Assembly (NCBI GenBank): GCA_017462485.1
Contig: JAFTRA010000035.1
Coordinates: 126,168-190,167 of the forward strand
Reading direction: 5' to 3'
DNA: 64,000 bases
Source: Clostridia bacterium
Lineage (GTDB): Bacteria; Bacillota; Clostridia; Oscillospirales; CAG-272
The position numbers and the translations under genes are program-made. Below are positions 8,011-15,667 of the stretch, piece after piece (the first letter of the stretch is position 1; every line of letters begins with the position of its first letter). The notes under the pieces were generated by a model. It searched no databases, was not told the DNA's origin, and was given only the letters and a program-made list of their open reading frames with translations.

Positions 8011-10283
8011 ATAACGTCAGCAACCTTCTCTCCGGATATCGAAAGATCGTTCTCAGAATCCTCAGAGTCCAGGGTAGGCTCGTCATCCGAATAAATGATA
8101 TCAAGATAGAACTGCTCAAGGTCAATTCCTTTTTCCTCAAGCTCCTTAAGGGTTACGCAAGCGCGAATCTTACCCTTCTTGATGATTGCGATTCTGTCGC
8201 ATATCTTTTCAACGACGTCGATAATATGGGAGGAGAAGAATACTACGTTTCCGGCAGCAGCATGCTCCTTCATACACTCCTTAACCTCGTGAATACTCGT
8301 GGGGTCAAGACCGGTAAGAGGTTCGTCAAGAATCCATACCGCAGGGTTATGAACGAGAGCAGCCATAATTGTTATCTTCTGCTTCATACCGTGAGAGTAG
8401 GTCTTCATCTGGTTATCGAAGGAGCCGACGAGCTGGAAGCGCTCAACGTACTTCTCTATAATCATATCTCTGTACTCACGGTTTACTTCGAAGAGGTCTG
8501 CTATGTAGTTAATGTATTCTCTTCCCGTAAGGTTTTCATAAAGCGCGTAGTGGTCGGGAACAAAGCCTGTATGCAGCTTAGCCTGAACGGGCTGCATTTC
8601 TACGTTATAGCCGCAGATTTCAATTTCACCCGACGTGATGGTCTGAATACCAACAACGCTCTTTATGATGGTTGACTTACCCGCACCGTTAGGACCAAGG
8701 AAGCCGAATATCTCGCCGCCGTGTACCTCAAGTGATGCGTGGTCAACCGAGTAATGCTTATTGCTTCCGTATTTCTTCGAGAATTCACGGAGAATAAGTC
8801 TTGGGGAATCATCGCCCGTTGCGGGCTCGAATATGGTTCTGTCACCAAGAAATTCTTTAAGCTTCTTTTTCATATCTTTATAATCTCTTTCTTTAAGTCT
8901 TCTGTCTTCTGCGGCATCCCACGTTGTGAAAAGCAATGCGTAAAGGAACCACATTACTGCCGATATGGCAACGTAAACAAGATAAAACAGCGTTTGATAT
9001 ACAGGATAGAACGTAAGTGTCAAATCCTTAACGTTGAAGGTCACCGTGAAATCACGGGTGCGTCTTGCCCACTCACCGAGCTTATCTACGATAAAGTCGC
9101 TGTTGAGGAAGAAGAAGTCAACGCCGCTGTCATAGTTTGTAAACCAAGCGTTGAAAATAAGCATCGCCACGAAATAAATCGCGAATGCTGCCTGAGAATA
9201 CAGCCATTCCTTAAATTTAGGACGCTTGAAGAGCTTCAAGGCTATAAGAAGAATTGGCATAAAGAATGCGGGATAGTGGTTGATCCAGAAGTGAATTCTT
9301 ATCGCTCCGAGAGCGTTTACGCTGCTCGACGTATTCGGAAGTATCATTGCGAAGAACGCTCCGAGCACGTTAATGAAGAGCGTGAAATAGAACACCTTGT
9401 CAAGCTTGAATGCCAAACAAATGGGAATGATAAACATTGCAGTATTGCAAAGGTGCAAGGGTAAATTCGTGGGAATCAACCAGCTCGTCAAATCTCTGTA
9501 CGCCATATAAGACCAAAGTAAAGCAAGCGACATATAAATCATAACGAAGCGCTTAACCTCTTCGGATTTATTTTTAAGGGCGTGGAAGATTATGAACGGA
9601 ATAATAACAGAGCCATAAATTACGAATCTGTGCACTTCGGTAAGGTCTTCAACCTTGACAGAAGCATCTGCGAATCCAAGTATTGCCTGAGGCACGTAGC
9701 AGGGCATAATAACGAGCACCGCAAACGGCAGAATGGCAAGAAAGCTCTTTGTTTCAGATTTCGTAGGTAAAAGGGTTTCCCTGCACACGATAACACGTGA
9801 CATCGGGAGCGCAATGCCCAAAGCTATTTCAAGCATCATACCCCATATGCGTATATTGGAGAGAGTATATCCCTCGACGCCGTATGTACCAACGCCGTAA
9901 ATCTTAAACAAAGCCAGTGCAAAAAGGAATACCGGAACAGAGAAGAAAGTCGCGATATGCCTTAACGACCTATAGCTATAGAATTCGCTGAATACGACAG
10001 CAAACATGGCAGCATAAGAAAACCAAACTAACAAAATGGCAACGAGGGTAGTAAATAATGCAGAGTCACCAAAAGGTGAATACATGTTAAGACCTCGTAC
10101 TACGAAAAGCGCGATACTGTGCGCATTCCAAAGGTATCTTATGCACATCAGGGCAAACAGAACGATTGCCGCCGGACGTGTAAACCTTGATGGGTCGTAT
10201 CCCTTTTTCTTCACGAAGTAAACTCCGAGAAGCATCATTGCGGTGAGCACAGCAACGACCGCAAAGCTGATAAATTCAATCAT
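8007..10283 (-). CDS. Fusion of a YwaF/TMEM164-like membrane domain with an ABC-type ATPase
   Basis: The start at 10283 is chosen because GTGAGGT lies 5-6 nt before it; an in-frame GTG at 10394 has its ribosome site too close. The 758-residue protein has ~11 membrane segments in residues 1-470. Within them LPLHLCN (~276) and NHYPAFFMP (~337) resemble the conserved Cys- and His-containing segments of the YwaF (TIGR02206)/TMEM164 family. Residues ~494-758 form a complete ABC ATPase: Walker A GPNGAGKST, a Q-loop, signature SHGMKQK (the usual exporter variant of LSGGQ), Walker B VWILDEP and switch His in FFSSHI. The permease gene follows with a 4-nt overlap. Fusion of these two modules in one chain is unusual; the reading frame is continuous, so it is not an assembly join within a gene gap. 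Confidence 0.75.
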   Translation of the reverse strand: MIEFISFAVVAVLTAMMLLGVYFVKKKGYDPSRFTRPAAIVLFALMCIRYLWNAHSIALFVVRGLNMYSPFGDSALFTTLVAILLVWFSYAAMFAVVFSEFYSYRSLRHIATFFSVPVFLFALALFKIYGVGTYGVEGYTLSNIRIWGMMLEIALGIALPMSRVIVCRETLLPTKSETKSFLAILPFAVLVIMPCYVPQAILGFADASVKVEDLTEVHRFVIYGSVIIPFIIFHALKNKSEEVKRFVMIYMSLALLWSYMAYRDLTSWLIPTNLPLHLCNTAMFIIPICLAFKLDKVFYFTLFINVLGAFFAMILPNTSSSVNALGAIRIHFWINHYPAFFMPILLIALKLFKRPKFKEWLYSQAAFAIYFVAMLIFNAWFTNYDSGVDFFFLNSDFIVDKLGEWARRTRDFTVTFNVKDLTLTFYPVYQTLFYLVYVAISAVMWFLYALLFTTWDAAEDRRLKERDYKDMKKKLKEFLGDRTIFEPATGDDSPRLILREFSKKYGSNKHYSVDHASLEVHGGEIFGFLGPNGAGKSTIIKSVVGIQTITSGEIEICGYNVEMQPVQAKLHTGFVPDHYALYENLTGREYINYIADLFEVNREYRDMIIEKYVERFQLVGSFDNQMKTYSHGMKQKITIMAALVHNPAVWILDEPLTGLDPTSIHEVKECMKEHAAAGNVVFFSSHIIDVVEKICDRIAIIKKGKIRACVTLKELEEKGIDLEQFYLDIIYSDDEPTLDSEDSENDLSISGEKVADVI

Positions 10284-10570
10284 ATAGAACCTCACATTTA
10301 AGCCGTAATGGCTTATTGGAAATTGCATGCAAAAATTGCACGCTTCAGCAGTATATTTCATACTACCGGCGGGGGTAATCACACTGTCACGCACCTCTCC
10401 CTTCCTTCGAAAAATTACAGTTTATAAGCGCCCTCGCTTATAAGAGCTGAGTCGTTTACGGCAAAGCCGTTTTTGCAAATTTTCAGAGCATTACTCCATC
10501 GCTTTCAAAATTTGCAACACATATGTTCGACATTATCTCTGAATTTTTGCCGAAATATGATGTTAAATGT
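10284..10570 (-). promoter_or_regulatory. ~280-nt leader of the ABC-fusion operon, rich in inverted repeats
   Basis: The distance from the predicted promoter to the start codon is about 280 nt and contains several hairpins: TTGCAAATTTT/AAAATTTGCAA (10474-10517), ACGGC-AAA-GCCGT (10458-10470), TTATAAGCG/CGCTTATAA (10421-10442) and TAAGCC-GTAAT-GGCTTA (10299-10315). It matches no riboswitch class I know. Confidence 0.4.
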
Positions 10571-10599
10571 ATTATAATACAAAGAATCAAAAAAGTCAA
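10571..10599 (-). promoter_or_regulatory. Strong sigma-A promoter of the ABC-fusion/Ig operon
   Basis: Minus strand: TTGACT at 10594-10599 and a perfect TATAAT at 10571-10576, with 17 nt between them. Confidence 0.85.
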
Positions 10600-10693
10600 C
10601 ACGCGCGAGAAATTATATACACATTGTTAATAAACGTTTGTCAACTTTTACTAAAACGATTTTTCATTTTTTGAACTAAATTTCCCCCTGCCG

Positions 10694-10722
10694 TTGATTT
10701 TTTCCGTGCGTTATGCTAGAAT
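10694..10722 (+). promoter_or_regulatory. Sigma-A promoter of the sugar isomerase-like gene
   Basis: Plus strand: TTGATT at 10694-10699, TAGAAT at 10717-10722, 17-nt spacer, with TG one base before the -10 box (extended -10). It is back to back with the ABC operon promoter. Confidence 0.8.
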
Positions 10723-10838
10723 ACATATAGGTTTTCGGGGATTTTTTCGCATATTCTTTCCGAAAGAAGCGATTTTTCTCCGGGAAAGCAGTCTTTCAAA
10801 AACTGCATTATATGCCAAAACTTAACACGGGGTGCATT

Positions 10839-11582
10839 ATGGGTAACAAAACAGGTATAGTGTCAATTTCATTCAGAAAATTCTCGCCCGAGGAAATTCT
10901 CGCGGCGGCAAAAAACGCGGGACTCGACGCTGTTGAATGGGGTGGTGACGTTCATTCGCCGCACGGAAATTTAGAGGTTGCCGAAAAAATACGCAAGCTC
11001 ACAGAAGAGCACGGCCTTTATACCTCCGAATACGGCTCTTACTACGCAATAGGTCAAAGCGAACCCGGACTTTTCACGGAAGCGGTAAAATCTGCCACAG
11101 CTCTCGGCACAAAAACTATAAGGGTATGGCCCGGAATGAACAAATCAAGCGATACCTTTTCAAACGAGGAATACGAAAAATACGTAGCCGACGCAAGAAG
11201 AATCTGTGACGAGGCTCCGGACTTCACGATAGCGCTTGAATGCCATCCGAACTCGCTTACAGACGAGTATCATACTGCCCTCGCATTTCTTTCCGACGTA
11301 GAAAGAGATAACCTCAAAATGATGTGGCAGCCCAATCAGTACAGACCCTTAAGCTACAATCTTGACGCTATAAAGGCTCTTCTTCCCTATATTGTTGCGG
11401 TTCACGTTTTCTCCTGGAAGAGAAAGGAACGCTTGCCGCTTGCCGCAGGCGAGGACGCTTGGCGCGAATACATAAAGCTGCTCTCAGCTAATGACCTTCA
11501 TTATATGCTCGAGTTTATGCACGACGGCAAGCTCGAGACGCTCGAAGAGACTGCAAAAACTCTCAAAGAATGGTTAAAATAA
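10839..11582 (+). CDS. Sugar phosphate isomerase/epimerase-like TIM barrel protein
   Basis: A 247-residue protein of the xylose isomerase-like/AP endonuclease 2 fold. The start at 10839 is preferred because CGGGGTG lies just upstream; the in-frame ATG at 10812 has none. The pattern GIVSISFRKFSPEEI...AGLDAVEWGGDVH near the N-terminus is typical of the family, and later ALECHPNSLTDEY, MMWQPNQ and LEFMHDGK supply the Glu, His and Asp/Glu residues expected to hold a divalent metal at the barrel mouth. Family members interconvert ketoses or act on inositol derivatives. The gene stands alone between two transcription units, so the substrate cannot be deduced. Confidence 0.75.
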   Translation: MGNKTGIVSISFRKFSPEEILAAAKNAGLDAVEWGGDVHSPHGNLEVAEKIRKLTEEHGLYTSEYGSYYAIGQSEPGLFTEAVKSATALGTKTIRVWPGMNKSSDTFSNEEYEKYVADARRICDEAPDFTIALECHPNSLTDEYHTALAFLSDVERDNLKMMWQPNQYRPLSYNLDAIKALLPYIVAVHVFSWKRKERLPLAAGEDAWREYIKLLSANDLHYMLEFMHDGKLETLEETAKTLKEWLK

Positions 11583-11617
11583 CACTTTTTGCAAATCATT
11601 ATTTACAAAATAGCGTA

Positions 11618-11655
11618 AAAGAGGCTGGCTCAATTCAAAACGAGTCAGTCTCTTT
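11618..11655. terminator. Terminator-like hairpin after the isomerase-like gene
   Basis: A 14-bp stem (AAAGAGGCTGGCTC with its near complement, two G-U pairs) and a 10-nt loop. The T-tract is weak on the plus side and better on the minus side (CTCTTTT). Confidence 0.5.
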
Positions 11656-11730
11656 GCTTCTCTTCGAAGCGTAACTTTAATATGTTTTTTTGGTTGTTAT
11701 AGCGACAGCCTTGCGGTACTGTTGTCGCAA

Positions 11731-11890
11731 CTAAAGATGCGTCTTAAAATTCCTCAAAAGTGTCGGTAACGACGCGCATACTTTATTTTCCGTAAGGTCG
11801 GTAACGGTGTATTTGATATGCTTATCTGTCGTATATTCGTTTACCGCATACAGAGATAAGTCGTCAATAGCGGAGCTGGGGTTGATAAAA
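11731..11890 (-). pseudogene. Possible remnant of a glycosidase C-terminal domain
   Basis: On the minus strand about 50 codons read SSAIDDLSLYAVNEYTT, then DKHIKYTVTDLTENKV, ending in a stop at 11731. The arrangement of a 'LYAVNE' strand, a polar turn and a 'YTVTDLT' strand is reminiscent of the beta-sandwich that follows the catalytic barrel in GH2 glycosidases. Upstream in this frame the sequence degenerates into the promoter region of the next plus-strand gene and there is no ribosome binding site or plausible start. It could be a decayed gene fragment or chance similarity. I favour a remnant only weakly. Confidence 0.25.
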
Positions 11891-11924
11891 AATGTGACTC
11901 TGACAAAAAGTATAACACAAAATA

Positions 11925-11952
11925 TTGACTTTTTGGACAAAAGAGGTATAAT
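11925..11952 (+). promoter_or_regulatory. Sigma-A promoter of the SLC13/ArsB-like permease gene
   Basis: TTGACT at 11925-11930 and TATAAT at 11947-11952 with a 16-nt spacer, about 110 nt before the start codon. Confidence 0.75.
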
Positions 11953-12070
11953 AGATTTGCTTCGGGAAAAATCCCGCTGATTTATCAGCCGTAACCAAGT
12001 CGCCTCGACGAGCCCTGCGGCAATAAATTTTATCCCTTTTATCATACTAATCTATTTTCACGGTGTCAAA

Positions 12071-13183
12071 ATGAACAGACTTAAGCTCTTAATTAAATCC
12101 AATGCGGTGATGGTTATAGCAGCCTGCCTTGCGCTTATCACAGCGTTTATAGTCCCGCCCGATAAGGAATACATCGGATATTTCGACTTCAAAACACTAA
12201 CCTGCCTCTTTACCGTGCTTGCGGTAGTGTGCGCTCTTCGGAACGTCAGATTTTTCTATACGGTTGCGGAAAAAATTGTAAAGCATTTCAAAAACGCAAG
12301 GGTTGCGGTGCTCGCCCTCATTTATATAACCTTTATCGGCTCAATGCTCATAGCAAACGATATGGCGCTTCTGACCTTTCTTCCTCTCGGATATTTCGTT
12401 CTTATTTCGACGAATAAGGAAAAGTATATGTGCGTCACATTTATTTTGCAGAACATAGCCGCGAATCTCGGCGGTATGCTGACGCCCTTCGGAAATCCGC
12501 AGAATTTATACCTTTACTCCAAATTCAATATTCCCGACGGGGAATTCGTTCTGATTATGCTTCCCTGCTTCTTGCTCTCGGTCCTTATGATAACGCTCTC
12601 GTGCATAATCTTCATAAAGCCCGAGCCCCTCGAATTTTCGGGCGTTGAGAGGAAGCTGCCGCGCGGAAAGGTTGCGATATACCTTCTTCTCTTTGCGTAC
12701 TCGATAATATGCGTTTTCCGTTTTATCCCCTATTGGACCGCGCTTATAGTTATTCCCCTCGCAATACTTATACTCGACAAAAGTGCTCTTGCGCACGTCG
12801 ATTACGGTCTGCTTTTAACCTTTGTTTTCTTCTTCATTTTCTCGGGAAATATGTCAAGAATCGATGCAGTAAGAGAGCTGTTTTCATTCCTGCTTGACAA
12901 AAGCACTCTTATCGTAAGCGCGCTTTCGTGTCAATTTATAAGTAACGTTCCATCAGCCATACTTTTATCGCAGTTTACGGATAACTACAAGGAGCTTCTT
13001 CTCGGTGTAAACATAGGCGGCTGCGGAACTATTATATCCTCTCTTGCGAGCCTTATAACCTTCAGAGAATATGCCGAGCATAATCCCGGAAAAAGCGGAA
13101 AGTATCTTCTCGTATTTTCCGCCTTCAACTTCACGTTCCTCGCGGTCCTTCTAATCTTCTCTTCCCTGATTCTTATAATTTAA
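12071..13183 (+). CDS. Anion permease of the ion transporter superfamily (SLC13/ArsB/CitM-like)
   Basis: A 370-residue inner-membrane carrier with about ten hydrophobic segments. The hairpin-loop signature TPFGNPQNLYLY (~residues 140-151) after a membrane segment, and the matching SNVPSAILLSQF in the second half (~295), are the paired substrate-site loops of the ArsB/NhaD and citrate/dicarboxylate families. The protein is shorter than most members (400-450 residues) but both loops are present. The likely substrates are organic or inorganic anions driven by Na+ or H+. The ribosome site is weak (CACGGTG). It is a single-gene unit with its own promoter and a strong terminator behind it. Confidence 0.75.
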   Translation: MNRLKLLIKSNAVMVIAACLALITAFIVPPDKEYIGYFDFKTLTCLFTVLAVVCALRNVRFFYTVAEKIVKHFKNARVAVLALIYITFIGSMLIANDMALLTFLPLGYFVLISTNKEKYMCVTFILQNIAANLGGMLTPFGNPQNLYLYSKFNIPDGEFVLIMLPCFLLSVLMITLSCIIFIKPEPLEFSGVERKLPRGKVAIYLLLFAYSIICVFRFIPYWTALIVIPLAILILDKSALAHVDYGLLLTFVFFFIFSGNMSRIDAVRELFSFLLDKSTLIVSALSCQFISNVPSAILLSQFTDNYKELLLGVNIGGCGTIISSLASLITFREYAEHNPGKSGKYLLVFSAFNFTFLAVLLIFSSLILII

Positions 13184-13233
13184 GCAAAGTGATTTTAGAA
13201 TCCAATCCAGCATTTATAATTCTTATGAATGGC

Positions 13234-13287
13234 AAAAAAACAAGCGTATTGCAAACATTTGTTGTCAATACGCTTGTTTTTTATTTT
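13234..13287. terminator. Bidirectional terminator between convergent genes
   Basis: A ~17-bp stem (AAAAAACAAGCGTATTG / CAATACGCTTGTTTTTT) with a 13-nt loop, flanked by A-runs on the left and T-runs on the right. It can end both the permease transcript and the minus-strand GH94 transcript. Confidence 0.85.
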
Positions 13288-13378
13288 TAGTTGGGTAACA
13301 ACTTCAAGCAAGAGGTATATAAAAGCATCTTTTTATAAAACTCATCTCACGCTTGAAGCTTTGGCGCATTCGGTTGCT

Positions 13379-15637
13379 TTATTCGGTTATAACCTTAACG
13401 TCAACGTCGCCGCCGAGAAGAGGAAGCACGTTACCTTCTATTTCCTTACCGTTAACAATGATTTTCTTAACACGGGTGCCACCGTTCTCATAGGAAATAT
13501 GATAATTCGTTCCTCTGAACGCCTTATCTATCGAAGCGGTCTTCCATGATGGAGGCAGGCAGGGGTCAACCGTAAGTCCTTCCATCTCGGGAAGAAGTCC
13601 GAACACGTAATTTACCATAGCCTTCTGGAACCACTGACCCGAAGCCGTTCTCCAGCTCTGACCGGGAGTTCCGTAGCGATAACCGGTTTCCTTGCCGAAA
13701 TAGGAGTTGCAAAGTGTGTATGGCTCCGCTCTTCCGTCAACTATCTTGTTTCTGAAAGGAAGAATGGTTTCAATACCCGCTTCAACCTTATCAGCTCTCT
13801 TAAGCATAGCGTCAGCCGCAATCTTCCAAGCTATCGTGTGAAGATATACACCGCCGTTCTCGTGGATTCCGGGGTGCTTGGTGGTTACGCTACCGATACC
13901 GCCGTCCCACTTCGTGTAAGCAGGGCTCGAAATAACCGTTCCAAGAGGGTCGGAGAGATATTTTTCAACAGAGTCCATTGCGGTGATTTCTCTGCCGCTC
14001 TTAGAAACGCCCGAGAATACCGACCATATCTGAGGAATAAGGAACATCTTACCCTCTTCACATTCCTTAGAGCCGATTTTTACACCCTTATCGTTAATAG
14101 CGTCGATATAATACTCGCCGTCCCAGCCGAACTCTTCAATAATATCACGCATTTCTTCGCCGCGCTCTCTCGCAAGCTTTGCGTCCTCAGGCTTACCGTA
14201 AATATCAGCGATTTCAGCGAAGAATTTATTTGCTCTATACCAAGCAATCGAGAGCCATATAGAAACGCCCTTGCCCTCAAGTCCGGCAGTATTCATACAG
14301 TCGTTCCAGTCACCGCCCCAGATTCTTACGAGTCCGTGATGACCCTTGAAATTGTAAAGGAAGTCAACCGAGCGGTAAAGGTGCTCGTAAATCGTGCCAA
14401 CCGTTCCGTCGTTATAAGGAACCTCTATATCGAGTATTTCCTTTTTACCAAGCTCCTTGAGAACAGAGGAAGCGGTAAAGTTAAGCCATACTGTATTGTC
14501 CGAGAAGTTATTGGGCTTTATCTGACCGTCAATGAAGGTTCTGGGAGCAAAGCCGTCGGAATATTGATACGAAAGGATTCTCTTAAGTCTTTCAAGAGCA
14601 AGCTCGGGGTTTATGGCCGCAAGGCAGTCGGTATCACTCGTCATATCACGGTATCCGTTATGACGTACTCTTGCCCAGCGCGAGCCGAGATTCGACTGAT
14701 GCTTGAGCCACTCGAACATACTGTTAAGCATTTTGTCGGGAGTGTTAATCTTTACGTCGTCGGTCTCACTCTTGAACTTTTCAAGAACGGCAGCCTTTTC
14801 GGAATTAAAGAACTCAACGTTTGCGTATTTCTTCTGCATCTCCTTCGCCTCGTCAAGAGAGAAAGCGATACCGAGGATATATACTACTTCTTTTGTTTCG
14901 CCGGGAGCAAGCGTAAGCTTCTTCTCCATAGCGTACGCAAGCTTTTCTCCGCAGCCCTCAAGATTGTTGCAGCCGCCCATATCGAGAATAGCGGGATGAG
15001 CAAATGAGCCGTAAGGACCGATTATAGCGTTATATGCGCCGGCATATCCGTCGCACTTATCCGAAAGAGCCATAAATCCGTAAGCTTTCTTACCCTTGCC
15101 CCACATATTTGCGCCGCGTGTTATGTAAAGACCGTTAAGCTCGGCATCAAAATGAGACGCTTCGGTATTGTATCCTTGGCGAGAGTATGGAGCGTCGATA
15201 GCACTGTCACAGAACGCAAGAGCCGTAACGGTGCGCTCCTTATCGCTCATATTGGTTACCTTAACGCCCCAAAGCTCGCATGCGAGCTCACGGGGAACGA
15301 AAATGCTTACCGTGGTTGCGATACCGTTCTTTTCTGTATAGAGGTCGCTTGCTCCTCGCATATGCGTACAGTAATAAGCGTCTCTCTTCTCGTTAACAGG
15401 AAGACCGCCGATACCCCAGGACTCGTCACCCTCCATCATAAAGAATCCTCTGTCCTTAACGAGCTTCAAGCGTCTTCCGAGGTTATCTTGAAGAAAGCTT
15501 TCGCCTGCGCACACCTGCGAAGTGAATGTTACGTAGTTATCGTTCCAAAAATAGTTGTACCAGTTTCTCGGGATATTGGTTTCGGTAATACGAAAATCAA
15601 CCCCATTATCAAGATAATGACCGTACTGCTTGCTCAT
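13379..15637 (-). CDS. Glycoside hydrolase family 94 glycan phosphorylase
   Basis: A 752-residue cytoplasmic enzyme of the GH94 type, which cleaves beta-linked oligosaccharides with phosphate to release a sugar 1-phosphate. ATG at 15637 is the start: GTGAG before it is the ribosome site, and the GTG four codons earlier belongs to that site. The N-terminal beta-sandwich (~1-270) is followed by an (alpha/alpha)6 barrel. The general acid Asp is in IWGGDWNDCMNTAG (~residue 440). The phosphate-site region shows HENGGVYLHTIAW and YGTPGQSWRTASGQW near the C-terminus. Known specificities in this family include cellobiose, cellodextrin, chitobiose, laminaribiose and beta-1,2-glucan, and I cannot say which applies. 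The APC permease gene lies immediately upstream on the same strand, 30 nt away. Confidence 0.85.
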   Translation of the reverse strand: MSKQYGHYLDNGVDFRITETNIPRNWYNYFWNDNYVTFTSQVCAGESFLQDNLGRRLKLVKDRGFFMMEGDESWGIGGLPVNEKRDAYYCTHMRGASDLYTEKNGIATTVSIFVPRELACELWGVKVTNMSDKERTVTALAFCDSAIDAPYSRQGYNTEASHFDAELNGLYITRGANMWGKGKKAYGFMALSDKCDGYAGAYNAIIGPYGSFAHPAILDMGGCNNLEGCGEKLAYAMEKKLTLAPGETKEVVYILGIAFSLDEAKEMQKKYANVEFFNSEKAAVLEKFKSETDDVKINTPDKMLNSMFEWLKHQSNLGSRWARVRHNGYRDMTSDTDCLAAINPELALERLKRILSYQYSDGFAPRTFIDGQIKPNNFSDNTVWLNFTASSVLKELGKKEILDIEVPYNDGTVGTIYEHLYRSVDFLYNFKGHHGLVRIWGGDWNDCMNTAGLEGKGVSIWLSIAWYRANKFFAEIADIYGKPEDAKLARERGEEMRDIIEEFGWDGEYYIDAINDKGVKIGSKECEEGKMFLIPQIWSVFSGVSKSGREITAMDSVEKYLSDPLGTVISSPAYTKWDGGIGSVTTKHPGIHENGGVYLHTIAWKIAADAMLKRADKVEAGIETILPFRNKIVDGRAEPYTLCNSYFGKETGYRYGTPGQSWRTASGQWFQKAMVNYVFGLLPEMEGLTVDPCLPPSWKTASIDKAFRGTNYHISYENGGTRVKKIIVNGKEIEGNVLPLLGGDVDVKVITE

Positions 15638-15667
15638 ATCAAATCTCACTTTCGTCTTGTTTGTTTT

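Noticed and set aside
8007..10283. YwaF-ABC fusion as an assembly artefact
   Set aside because: The frame is continuous over the junction, base composition does not change, and the downstream permease overlaps it in normal operon style. It still deserves checking in relatives.
8007..10394. Longer N-terminus of the ABC fusion from GTG at 10394
   Set aside because: The GTG overlaps its only possible ribosome site, the added 37 residues are not membrane-like, and the ATG at 10283 has a well-spaced GTGAGGT.
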